Origin: Cycas panzhihuaensis
Lineage: Eukaryota > Cycadophyta
Reading direction: 5' to 3'
Assembly: GCA_023213395.1 (NCBI GenBank)
Contig: CM041465.1
Span: 248,317,741-248,381,740 of the forward strand
Length of the DNA stretch: 64,000 nucleotides
Positions 55,089 to 64,000 of the stretch are shown here, piece after piece. The position numbers were made by a program, and so were the translations under genes. Below the pieces are notes generated by a model. It was given only the letters and a program-made list of their open reading frames with translations, searched no databases and was not told where the DNA came from. How positions within the stretch are numbered: position 1 is the first letter of the stretch; each line of letters opens with the position of its first letter.

Positions 55089-56889
55089 ATTTCAGAGGCA
55101 AGGTTTGAACCTTTTTCGAGCCTCTCCAACAAGATTTTAAGTCACTTTTTAGAAGTTTTGAGAGTGAACTTAGATTTATTTTTACTTGGATGGTGTACTT
55201 ATGAGAATGCTTGATTAAGCTTTACAATGAAGGTGGCTTCAAAAGGGAAGCAAATTTAGTACATCAATATGAACACTTAAAGTGTTGTTACAATGAGCAC
55301 TTAAAGAGGTGTAGTGCTTATGTAGATCAAGTAAAAAATAGATGCTTGATTACAATGAGTTTTGCAAAAAGGTACTTTGAAAATGTGCTTAAGTACTTAA
55401 TGAAGCAAAGCAAAACTTTGTGATGAAGATACAAATGGGTTCCTTTTAATGCTCAAAAGATGAAGGTAAGAGAACCACTTGCAAAGTAGGGCACCAAGCA
55501 CCAAGTGTTGGGACTTTAAAATAGTCCCAACGATAAAAAAAGAAGTGATTTAAGTACAAAGTATTAATTTTTTTGAGCCCTTTTTGTAACTAAGGGCAAT
55601 AGGTCACCATGCAAGGTGCCTTAAAAAAGTGTTTGAAAATAGTGGTAAGTATCACTTTTACAATGGGCAAACACTTAAAATCACTTCACCTAAGTCAATT
55701 AACACTCATGCAATATTAGTTAAGTGTTAAAAGAAGCTTAAAAGAGTCAAGAAACATAGGCTAAAATTTGAAATTTTTTTGCAACTTGATCAGTAAGGAC
55801 ACCATGCAAGGAGCCTTTGAAAATACTTAAACAAGAGTATTTTTTAGTCTTCAAATAAGTGAGTTTAAGTTAGTATTGGTGATCTAATGAGATCACTCAA
55901 TACTTAGAAGATTTTTAGCTTCAAAGGTACAAAAAAAGATGATTTTTCTCTTAAGAAAATTTTAAACTAAAGTCACTATGCAAAGTGCCTTGACTAAGAA
56001 AATGACTTAATAAAGAGAAAAAATCACTTTTGATGTAGAAAAATACTTGAAAAAACTTTGAGTTAGTCCCCCTTTTTGCTAAAGTGGAGTCACAATAAAA
56101 AAAATCATTAAAAAGGCATCAAAATAGTCTTCAAAAGAAAGTGATTTTTAAAGTTGTAAAGCGATTTTAATGATATTAAAGTGACTTAGGATACTTGAAC
56201 TTTATGAAAAAGTGAATATTCTAAAGAATATTCCTTAATGTATAATGTAAAGTTCAAAACATAAAAATTAATTTGAAATTTTTTAAAAGGAGAAAGAGCC
56301 GCAAAGTCACGGCGTGGGTCGTGTGACTTCGAGATCACGCAGAGCATGAGATCTCCTCGCAGGAGGAACAGTTGGAGACATAACTGCAGGTGAGGGGTCA
56401 TAGTACCCGTACAGATCTCCCTCTGAAGTTTCAGAACCTGAAAGTGCTCAATGAGAGAGAACAGACCAGCAGAGCCAAATGGAGGGTGCCCCTGTCACTG
56501 GGAAAAAGTGGCTGCCGTATGGCTGTGTAGGGTTCGAAACCCTTCAACAACACGCTGAGCTCCTTCTTTGGACTCTGTTACAGCTGCATGCAGGGCCAAA
56601 TTCTGAACAGCCAGCCTAGTTGAAGAAAAACGAGTGAAAAAAACTCTATTTTTCATGAAAAATTCACTAAGAACAGTGAATAAACACCTCTGCTCTGCTA
56701 AGAAACATCTCAAAACAATTGCAGATTACAAATTAGAGCTTGAGAGTTGATTTCTTGTAAAAACCAAGCTAAATACAAACAACACTAAGGATTTGGAGTT
56801 CTTTAGTGGGGTTTAAGGGCTGAAAATAGCCCAGAAATAGTCTACAGCCTTCAGCAGCTTGAACCTGCAAGAAATGGTCTTCAAACAAA

Positions 56890-56928
56890 CCTTGGATCGC
56901 CTTCGGAGACCGAAGGTTGTCACGAAGG
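56890..56928 (-). promoter_or_regulatory. Primer-site-proximal hairpin, Copia-F
   Basis: CCTTCGG (56900-56906) pairs with CCGAAGG (56910-56916), one base pair longer than in Copia-E. The outer CCTTGG/CGAAGG stem has one mismatch. Confidence 0.58.
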
Positions 56929-56995
56929 GGTTGTAGGCCTTCTTTGAATCTCCTTGAGCAGTTACAAACAGAATAGAGGGAACTAGTCTCCTCTT

Positions 56996-57007
56996 GCTCT
57001 GATACCA
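56996..57007 (-). promoter_or_regulatory. Primer binding site of Copia-F
   Basis: The complement is a perfect TGGTATCAGAGC, two bases from the 5' LTR. Confidence 0.93.
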
Positions 57008-57009
57008 AA

Positions 57010-57565
57010 TGTGAAAAGAGGCCTAATGGCCTCACAGTCCCAAGGTCTAGAAGCTAGGTTCACTCTAGTTCTAGAAAGCACAAATGCTTAACAAGTATAA
57101 TACTCTCAAGATAAAAGAAAGCATAAGAGACAAAGCATAAAATGAAGGAGCAAGAGAAATGATACCCAATGTGTGGGGTTGGAATTGGTCCAACCTCCAA
57201 AAGAATAAACAGTTTGATTAGCAAGCGTAGCATAACAATCTGACTCCAACTCCCATATGAGACAATGAGGAGAGGTCTCATTATATAGAGTGAAATGAGA
57301 GATCTAAGGCATTGGATGTTTGACAAGTGTCAAACAACCAAGGTACATGCCTTGCATGTCGGACATGTGTCCTTTTGGGGCTCTTATGTGAGCAAAAGTG
57401 GATGGGGGTCTATTCGACCCTTTAGTGACAACGTTGTGTCACTAGAAAGAATGTGGGTGTGCACTTTATCACTTAAGTGATAAGTCACCCTTAAGGTACA
57501 ACTTTACAAATATTACATGAAAAAATAAAGTGCATAATCTTAACATGTAAACATAAGATTTAACA
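57010..57565 (-). repeat. 5' LTR of Copia-F (556 bp)
   Basis: TGTGAAAAGAGGCC to AGATTTAACA; partner of 49964-50521. Palindrome 2 is at 57312-57341 with one changed base. Confidence 0.94.
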
Positions 57566-57570
57566 CCCTT
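57566..57570. repeat. Target duplication of Copia-F, right
   Basis: CCCTT, identical to 49959-49963. Confidence 0.9.
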
Positions 57571-57789
57571 TTATTTCAATTGCTATGGTTATGACTCCTT
57601 TGATGTTAAGAGGATACTTGTCCCCTAGTTCAACAGGCTTGTGTGAGGTGTAGGGTTTCAGAGATTCGAACCAATCCTCTCGCCCGATCATGTGTTTGGA
57701 TGTTCCGGAATCAATATACCAGACCTCCTCATCTTCAAGGCCAGTTGTAAGCACAGCAATAAAAGCAATTTCTTCTTCATCTTCGTCGT
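57571..57789 (-). pseudogene. Copia-G protease
   Basis: The open segment 57754-57560 has EVWYIDSGTSKHMIGRED, the aspartic protease active site with the DSG triplet intact, then GDKYPLNIKGVITIAIE. Copia-F enters immediately after, and the domain resumes at 49963. Confidence 0.88.
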
Positions 57790-58711
57790 CCTACTCCTTG
57801 CTATAGATTCTTACAAGTCATTTTCCCTTTTGAATTTTGACTCTTCTTTGCAGGCATTGATATGGATAATGCCCAGTCTGTCTGCAGTGATAGCAGACAT
57901 CAAAGATTCTACAATTATTGGAAAAATGTCTTGGTCTTCCACAGTTAAAACATACCCTAGATTCTCTGGGAGGTATGTTGCGTCCTCATCCACGATTGTC
58001 TTGCCATCTTCCTCGAGATACACTCCATGTGTTTGAAGCCCTAGCCCGACCATGAAACTGACAGCTTCCTCTAGGTCCTAAATGGAGTTTAGCAATAAAA
58101 GTGCCCTCAACTTCTATTATGTTTTCATACCGCTTATTTCTTTGTTCCTGTCTCAACAACAATCCTGTCAACATATCAAGTGTCATTGTATTAATTTGAT
58201 CATTGTTAGTGATTGTGTTGATTGTCACATCCAATGAACTCGGGAACTTGCTTGCTACCATTTCAGCTATCTCTTGCTCTTCTATTTTAGCCCCTGCACT
58301 CAACAAATCATTTCTGATTAAAATAACTTTATGAAAGAATTATGAGATTGTTTCAGTCTCCTTCATATGTAATTTGAACAGATCTTCTTTTAGTGCTATG
58401 ATTTGTGCCCTATTTTTCTACCCATACATATTTTCAAACATTTACTAGACTTCTAAAGATGAATTTAAATTTTCAACATAAACATGTAGCGGATCTGAAA
58501 TAGAGAGCTTAAGTGTGATTAGGCTTGCATTATCTCTGTCTTCCCAGCTAGGGAAATCTATGTCATTATCATCTGGTTTTTCTTCTTAACCTGTAGTTAT
58601 TTTCCATGCATTTCTCACTCTCAGTAGAGTTTCTATTTTAATTTTCCACACATGATAGTTGGAATCAGTCAATTTGTCTTGATCTGATAGGGTCAAGACA
58701 GTAGAAGCCAT
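57790..58711 (-). pseudogene. Copia-G gag with two zinc knuckles
   Basis: ATG at 58711 opens MASTVLTLSDQDKLTDSNYHVWKIKI, a copia Gag N-terminus. TAA lies near 58588, then DRDNASLITLKLSISDPL, VASKFPSSLDVTINTIT and LTGLLLRQEQR. Two CCHC knuckles follow within about 57840-57950: CFNCGRPRHFSNNC and CYHCRQTGHYPYQC, both with CX2CX4HX4C spacing. The other copia families here keep one. Frameshifts separate the Gag body from the knuckles. Confidence 0.83.
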
Positions 58712-59416
58712 TTTAAAATTCAAAAAATGATGTCCAAGTCCTGAAGCAGGCTCTATCCATATAGTTGTACAGATTTCCATATGGAAATGAAAGTGTAAAA
58801 ATTGATGTGAAAAGTATCCCAAATCAAAGTATTTCCCGAGAGGATTACAAATCTATAACTACTTTTTTGAGATGATTTTTCAAATAAGAGAAAACAGTGC
58901 GAAACTTCAAAATGTACGGGTAGGGTTTTATGGATAAATGCTTCAAAAATTTGAAATCTCCAATGAACATCCATGAAACTAGACTTGGATGTCTTCAAAT
59001 AGCAGAAATACACAAGTTATGAGTGATTTTACCCATCAAATGGAGATATTTTTGAAGAAATCTGTTGTTGAATCTCTAAATCTGCACAAACTGGTTAAGA
59101 GAGAAAAATTGCCTTAAAACGACCTTGGTTAGCTTTGACCCAGTTGGAAGAAATGATGCCCCTGACGACATCTACCTTCTAGCCAAGTTTCGTCCAATTC
59201 TAACAACTTTCAAAAATCTCTCTCTGTATAGGACCATACAGATCCATACAGGTTCGTACAATGAAGAGATCTACTATCTTTTGTTCTTCTAGATTCTTCA
59301 ATCTTTTCTTTTGATGATTGAATCAACATTCACCTTCCAATATTGTTGTCTTCTGACAATTTTCTAAGCAGCACAATTATCCTTCAATAATTCCCTTCAG
59401 GTAGGTAGATTTCCTT
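58712..59416 (-). other. Copia-G leader
   Basis: About 700 bp of AT-rich sequence between primer site and gag, with no gene. CATACAGATCCATACAGGTTCGTAC near 59230 is a short imperfect repeat. Confidence 0.7.
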
Positions 59417-59428
59417 GCTCTAATACCA
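59417..59428 (-). promoter_or_regulatory. Primer binding site of Copia-G
   Basis: The complement TGGTATTAGAGC differs by one C-to-T change from the initiator tRNA-Met site and touches the 5' LTR directly. Confidence 0.85.
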
Positions 59429-59622
59429 TGTAGAAACTCAGAGATAGATATCAGAAAGACTAATGATTTATTATGAGATCTCAATTACATATATATACAA
59501 TTTGTACATTGTAACCCACGTGTCTAAGAGACACGTGGTAGACAATTGTCTATGAATGCATAAAGAGGGGTCTTACATGACCCTCAAGTACACATTCCTA
59601 GATGAAACATTATATTCTAACA
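59429..59622 (-). repeat. 5' LTR of Copia-G (194 bp)
   Basis: TGTAGAAACTCAG to ATTCTAACA; partner of 45840-46035. Confidence 0.92.
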
Positions 59623-59627
59623 GATGT
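59623..59627. repeat. Target duplication of Copia-G, right
   Basis: GATGT, identical to 45835-45839. Confidence 0.9.
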
Positions 59628-60343
59628 TGATGTGATAATTGGTCCTTGGAAAAAGTTTGAAAGGTAAGTGCATTGGAAAATAGTTGCTCTTTAGCATCAA
59701 TACCAGAAGCAGTATTAATTTTATCGCTAGTATCTGCATGCAGAAGTGGTACAATAGATGTTGCATCAAGCTTGTAAAGGCCTTGATCTTCATATCTAGT
59801 AGCAATAACTTTACCATCTAAGTCATTGATTAAGCATTTGCCAAGATGGCTGAATAAGACATCATACTTTTGCTTGTTGATTTGACTGACAAATAACAAA
59901 TTCTTCGTCATCCTAGGTACATAAAAAGAACATTGTTTAGATGATGCTAAGTATTAGAATTTTGCAATGAAATGGGAGCATTACCAATCTTTGTAATCTC
60001 ACATACAACATTATCACCGAAGGTTACTAACTGATTCTGAACAGGTTGAGTATTAGTAAGAAGATTTTCAGAACTTAACATGTGATGGGAAGCACTAGAA
60101 TTAATCAACTAGAAAGTTTCAGTATGTTGAGCTACAAAAGCAGCATAAAACTATGTCTGAATATTAGCCATATGGCCTCCTTGATCTTGATTTCGCTACT
60201 GGTTGCGATTTTGGTTTTGATTTTGTGCATTGCCCTGATTTGGATTTGGAGCATTGAAATTTGTCTGTCTACAACCTTTAAAAATGCCATGACCTCGATT
60301 AAAAGTGGCTCGATTTGTGGGGCCAAAATACTGAGCGATAAAT
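59628..60343 (-). pseudogene. Copia-H protease and adjoining Gag tail
   Basis: The protease motif reads NSSASHHM near 60075-60100 where DSGASHHM is usual, so the catalytic Asp and Gly are both lost. An Asn/Gln-rich Gag tail (NPNQGNAQNQNQ) precedes it. MTKNLLFVSQINKQKYDVLFS, DGKVIATRYEDQGLYKLD and the start of the pre-integrase motif follow. Stops near 60130 and 59935. Confidence 0.8.
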
Positions 60344-60348
60344 GGAAA
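60344..60348. repeat. Presumed target duplication of Copia-I, left copy
   Basis: GGAAA immediately precedes the Copia-I LTR. The partner copy would be outside the window. Confidence 0.5.
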
Positions 60349-60865
60349 TGACACAAGCACCAGAATCTATTAAGGACCTAGATAGGACATCATAACATGA
60401 AGGACTAAACTTTAGATTAATGAACAAATGGAGTAGAACACATGAAGATAATAGGGAGGAGCATTGAACTTCAACTCAACCTATTATGGACACAAGTAGG
60501 AAGGATAATTGATCTCTACACTTCACCTACAAGAGATGCTATAGCAGCATAACTATGACTCTAATACTACATACATAAACATGAAAAATATGACTCCTTA
60601 TAAAGGAAATTGAACGATCGGGATCTTACCACGTGTCACTGATCAACAATACAAGACAAATCTAATTAGGACTCTACTTTCCTCAAAGATAAGGATGGAG
60701 CCATCCAAAGTTGACTTTTCACAAGCACATGTAAGAAAAGCCACTACAAGACAAAAGACAATTTTATAATCAAACAAATGAACACTTCAGGATAAAGGCC
60801 TAAAGTGACAAAAATACTAATGTCCATGGTCAAGACTTGATGCTTAGGACATGAAGGTTCTAACA
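60349..60865 (-). repeat. 3' LTR of Copia-I (517 bp)
   Basis: TGACACAAGCACC to TTCTAACA in plus reading, next to the polypurine tract. The outer edge is set by the TG where Copia-H homology stops. GACTCCTTATAAAGG near 60591 may hold the TATA box. Confidence 0.8.
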
Positions 60866-60872
60866 CCCCCTT
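60866..60872 (-). promoter_or_regulatory. Polypurine tract of Copia-I
   Basis: CCCCCTT on the plus strand, at the LTR edge. Confidence 0.85.
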
Positions 60873-62539
60873 GAATGGATACATCATTAAGTCGAATGCC
60901 AAGGCCATTTCTGAAATGCTCGAACTTCTCTTTTCCAAGTGGCTTGGTGAAAATGTCTGCAAGTTGTAGATGAGGTCAATTTCATCTTGCTGCACATGCT
61001 CTCTAATAAAATAGTGATGGACCTCAATATACTTGGTGCGTGCATGGAACACGAGATTCTTGGGAATCTTGATAACACTCTGATTATCACAAGACAATGG
61101 TGTTGGAAGTATTTGCTCAAGTCCAAGCTCTTCAAGAATCCGTCTCAGTCAAATAACCTCACAAGCTGCGCTGACAACAGCTTTGTATTCAGCTTTAGTG
61201 GAGGAAAGCGTAATATTTGGTCACTTTTTTGCAACTCCATGAAACAATAGCAGACCCAAGGTTGAAACAATAACATGAAGTGGATTTTCGGCTATCTTGG
61301 GATCTAGCCTAATCTGAATTCGAGAACCCTTCAAATGTGAAGTTTTCATTACGTGTGTGCTGAAGACCATACTGCAAAGTACCTTTGAGATATCTGAGGA
61401 TACGTTTTGCAGCATTCTAGTGTCGTTGATTGGGACTGATCATGAATCTGGAACAGATTTCAACCACATATGAAATGTCAAGTCTAGTGTTAGTCAAGTA
61501 AATGAGACTACCCACAAATTCCCTGAAAATGGTGGAATCAACAGGTTTCCCTTCTTCATTCATCGACAATTTAGTGCATGTCTCCATAGGTGTTGGTGAT
61601 GATTTGTAGTCTTCCATTCTAAATCGGTGCAAAATATCCCAAATGTACTTAGCTTGGAAAATGAAAATGTGACTTGGCTATTGCCACACTTCCATGCCAA
61701 GAAAATAGTGAAAAAGTCCAAGATCTGTCATCTCAAAACTTCTTTTCAAATCCCTTTAGAGACGCTCAATCAAATCTGCATCATTGCCTGTGATAATCAA
61801 ATAATCAACATAAAGAACAACAAGTGTGATGTGCTGGTTTTGAACCTTGATGTACAGGTTCGAGTCAGATGTGGATCGATGAAAGTTGTGTTGCAGAAAG
61901 TAATCATCGATCTTGGAATACCAAGCATGTGGCGCCTGTTTTAGACCATAAAAGGCCTTTTTAAGGCAACGGACAAGATGTTCATTGCCGACAAAAATGT
62001 ATCCAAGAGGTTGTTCTAGGTAGACCTCCTCAGTCAAATTGCCATTGAGAAAAGTGCTTTTGACATCCATCTGATACAATGGCCACTTGTGTTGTGCAGC
62101 TAAGGCCATAACAATTCTGATAGTGTTCATATTGACCACCGGTGCAAATGTCTCAGTGTAGTCAATGCCTTCTTGCTGTTTGAAACCTTTGGCAACGAGG
62201 CGAGCCTTATGTCACTCAATAGTACCATCAAACTTATCCTTGATTTTGTAGATCCACTAACAACTAATGGCTTGTTTGCCAGGTGGTAATTCAACCAAGT
62301 CCCATGTGTCATTTTGATAGATTAAGTGGATCTCATCATCCATGGCAGCCTAACACTTTTCATCAATACATGCCTCCTCAAAAGTGGAAGGCTCAGAAGC
62401 AGTAAGCACTTCAACCATAAGTGCATAGTTAACAGTAGTTGGTGGCCATATTTTGGATGGATGCTTGCCTTCAACAATCTGTGAATCTACAATAGTTTGC
62501 ATATACCATTTGGGCAGCTTCTTCGTCGATGTAGCTTCA
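60873..62539 (-). pseudogene. Copia-I reverse transcriptase and RNase H
   Basis: The open segment 62139-61756 has QMDVKSTFLNGNLTEEVYLEQ and LKQAPHAWYSKIDDYFLQ, but the catalytic motif reads YVDY (61801-61812): the second Asp is Tyr. 61632-61417 has KLSMNEEGKPVDSTIF and SLIYLTNTRLDIS. RNase H shows STKAEYKAVVSAACE, where the Glu is Lys, and YIEVHHYFIREHVQ. A frameshift near 60960 affects the tail, and TAG/TAA stops are scattered. Confidence 0.87.
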
Positions 62540-64000
62540 TTGTTCTATGATGGAGGTGATTGTTGGACCTCTGAAGAAGAAGGATTCAATGAAGGAACTA
62601 AGGAAGACGAGGAGGAAGAAGAAGCAATAGGTACAGATGAAGAGCAAGGAGTTGATGAAGTTGAGGGGACAGATTCCTCAACAATTGCTTTGCCTTTGTC
62701 AAGGGAGAGAGGAAGAGAATTGATGTCGATCTCTCGATTGTCTTCTGCAAAGACGACATCTCGTGAAGTATGCATCTTTTTAGTAATGGGATGAACAAAC
62801 GATATGCTTTTCTGCCAGGAGCATATCCAACAAAGATGCATTTAAGACTTTTGTCATCAAATTTCCGTCTTTGCTCATGAGGGATATTCATGTAGGCCGT
62901 GCATCCAAAAGTTCGTAAGTGACTGACTGTTGGTTTCTGGCCAGTCCAGGCCTCCTTGGGTGTCATACCTGAAAGTCAGAAGTCAAACTGTGGCTTGATA
63001 GATACGCAATAGTAAGAAGTGCTTCTGCCCAGTATGCCAATGAGAGACCTTTCGCATGCATCATGGCTTTTGCCCTACTAACCAAGATTCTATTCATTCA
63101 TTCTACCACACCATTTTACTACGGTGTATAAGGGAAAAAAAATTGGCATTTAATGCCATTTTGAACACAGAATTGATTGAAGTCCCTGGATGTATACTCA
63201 CCCCCATTATCGGATCCGAGTATCTTGATGCGCATGCTTGATTCATTTTCAACTACAAGTTTAAATTCCTTAAACTTGTTCAAAGCTTCTAACTTGTGCT
63301 TAAGAAAGTAAACCCACACCTTATGTGAGTAATCATTAATGAATATCATGAAGAATGATGATCCTCCATGAGACTGAGTGGTCATGGATCCACAGATGTC
63401 AGAATGTATAAGCTGCAACAGATGCTGTGCTCTCCAGACCTTACCTTTCTGAAAAGGTTCACGATGTTGCTTCCCCATAAGGCATGATTCACAAAGGCAA
63501 TTACCCCCAAAGATTTTGGGTAAGCCATAAACCAATTTTGGTCTGAACATCTGCCTGATGCTGTCTGAATTAAGATGTCCAAGTCGTTCACGCCATAGTT
63601 GAGTCCTGTTTACAAAATAGGAGACAAAGGCATGAGATGTGCCAGATATTGTATCTAATTTGTAGAGGCCACAATCTTCATGACCGACTGCAACTATCTG
63701 GTCCTTTTTGTTCCTAATTACATTGTTTATCAAGATGACTAACAGAGAGTAAATTCTTGGGCATTCCAGGAACTAAGAAAACATTGCCGCTAGGAAATGC
63801 AAAATGCTAATCATGAGGTGCAAGTTGACCGACACATTGTCCCCAAATATCACTATTTTTCCCTTGCATTCTTGAAAACTTGATAATAAATCTACATCAC
63901 CTATCATGTGGCGTGATGCACCAGAATCAATGATCCATGTATTATCATTGTGACTGCCACTATATGCAAAAAAGGTTATATCACTTGGATCATGTTGAGT
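62540..64000 (-). pseudogene. Copia-I protease and integrase
   Basis: Protease DSGASRHMIGD is readable near 63930-63900. 63733-63119 (204 codons) is open: GHEDCGLYKLD, WRERLGHLNSDSIRQM, CLCESCLMGKQHREPF, HSDICGSMTT, FINDYSHKVWVYFLKHK, SDNGGEYTSRDFNQF. TAG at CAG of TPQQNG (near 63118) follows, then NGVVE-stop-MNRIL. A deletion near 62980 disrupts the NRSPT region. The C-terminal part with EEAW-like KEAWTGQKPTVSHLRTFGC is open at 62966-62790, with a shift near 62810. Confidence 0.87.

Larger units (their letters stand above)
54714..56995 (-). other. Copia-F leader (2.3 kb)
   Basis: Conserved block 54720-55130, AT-rich middle 55140-56280, and a GC-balanced segment 56290-56995 next to the primer site. 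The short ORFs (for example 56769-57035) have no counterpart in Copia-E and are not counted as genes. Confidence 0.8.
49964..57565 (-). mobile_element. Copia-F, inner layer of nest 2 (7602 bp)
   Basis: Complete minus-strand copia element with a perfect CCCTT target duplication, 558/556-bp LTRs differing by about 2.5% by eye, a primer site, a 2.3-kb leader, gag-pol and a polypurine tract. It is the closest relative of Copia-A. It inserted between protease and the pre-integrase region of Copia-G, whose protein reading resumes across the gap. Confidence 0.95.
45840..59622 (-). mobile_element. Copia-G, middle layer of nest 2, short LTRs
   Basis: Minus-strand copia element with 194-196 bp LTRs, a perfect GATGT target duplication, a primer site, gag with two zinc knuckles, protease, integrase, RT and RNase H. 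It is interrupted by Copia-F in the protease region and carries a 958-bp internal tandem duplication. LTRs differ by about 5-6% by eye. Confidence 0.92.
42924..60348 (-). mobile_element. Copia-H, outer copia layer of nest 2 (5' part outside window)
   Basis: Minus-strand copia element: 3' LTR, polypurine tract, RNase H, RT and integrase at 43136-45839, then interrupted by Copia-G, resuming at 59628 with the rest of the pre-integrase region and protease. Copia-I cuts it at 60349; gag and 5' LTR lie outside. LGH of the pre-integrase region reads continuously across the Copia-G insertion. Confidence 0.82.
60349..64000 (-). mobile_element. Copia-I, inserted in Copia-H, runs off right edge
   Basis: Minus-strand copia element with 3' LTR, polypurine tract, RNase H, RT, integrase and protease in the expected order. 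The gag, leader and 5' LTR are beyond 64000. It inserted in the Gag tail of Copia-H. Its proteins resemble H and the A/C/D/E/F family but its LTR is distinct. Confidence 0.88.

Noticed and set aside
56495-57035. Short ORFs (72 and 88 codons) near the Copia-F primer site as an extra leader gene
   Set aside because: The equivalent leader of Copia-E does not keep them and one overlaps the primer site and LTR edge.

Overview
The window looks like heterochromatic, retrotransposon-dominated DNA of a large-genome land plant. Every recognisable coding remnant is LTR-retrotransposon Gag or Pol. The copia elements use the plant-type primer binding site TGGTATCAGAGC, complementary to initiator tRNA-Met. 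The nesting depth and the mix of copia and chromodomain gypsy elements would suit a gymnosperm or another large seed-plant genome, but that is inference. I see no convincing host gene, rRNA, tRNA or CRISPR array.

Layout. (1) 1-5452: Copia-A (+), cut by the left window edge, complete to its 3' LTR. (2) 5453-9100: degenerate DNA with one primer binding site plus LTR (Copia-L). (3) 9105-11668: a decayed chromodomain Ty3/gypsy pol (Gypsy-K, +). Its presumed 3' LTR is split by (4) 11669-33887, a three-deep nest: Copia-C (+) holds Copia-E (-) in its leader, and Copia-E holds Copia-D (-) seven bases inside its 3' LTR. A solo LTR (M) sits in the gag of C. Target duplications and LTR divergence (by eye: C about 9%, E about 4-5%, D about 1.5%) give one consistent order of insertion. 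(5) 34189-42923: Gypsy-J (-), a mosaic with two gag-C/protease/proline-rich segments joined through a broken reverse transcriptase. (6) 42924-64000: a second nest. Copia-H (-) is entered by Copia-G (-), Copia-G by Copia-F (-), and H also by Copia-I (-), which leaves the window on the right.

A, C, D, E and F are one lineage with about 540-bp LTRs, an unusually long 1.9-2.3 kb leader between primer site and gag, and about 4.2 kb of gag-pol. Non-coding parts of this lineage keep structure while sequence changes: a stem-loop carrying a self-complementary palindrome about 330 nt upstream of gag, a hairpin just 5' of it, a hairpin near the primer site, a palindrome just upstream of the TATA box with paired substitutions, and a second copy of the LTR-end/primer-site sequence inside the LTR. 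The leader stem-loop resembles in logic the dimer-initiation element of retroviruses and is the best candidate here for an undescribed element.

All pol genes are broken, many by stops of the kind left by C-to-T change at methylated sites. Only the Gag of Copia-D (326 codons) is open from its start to its end.
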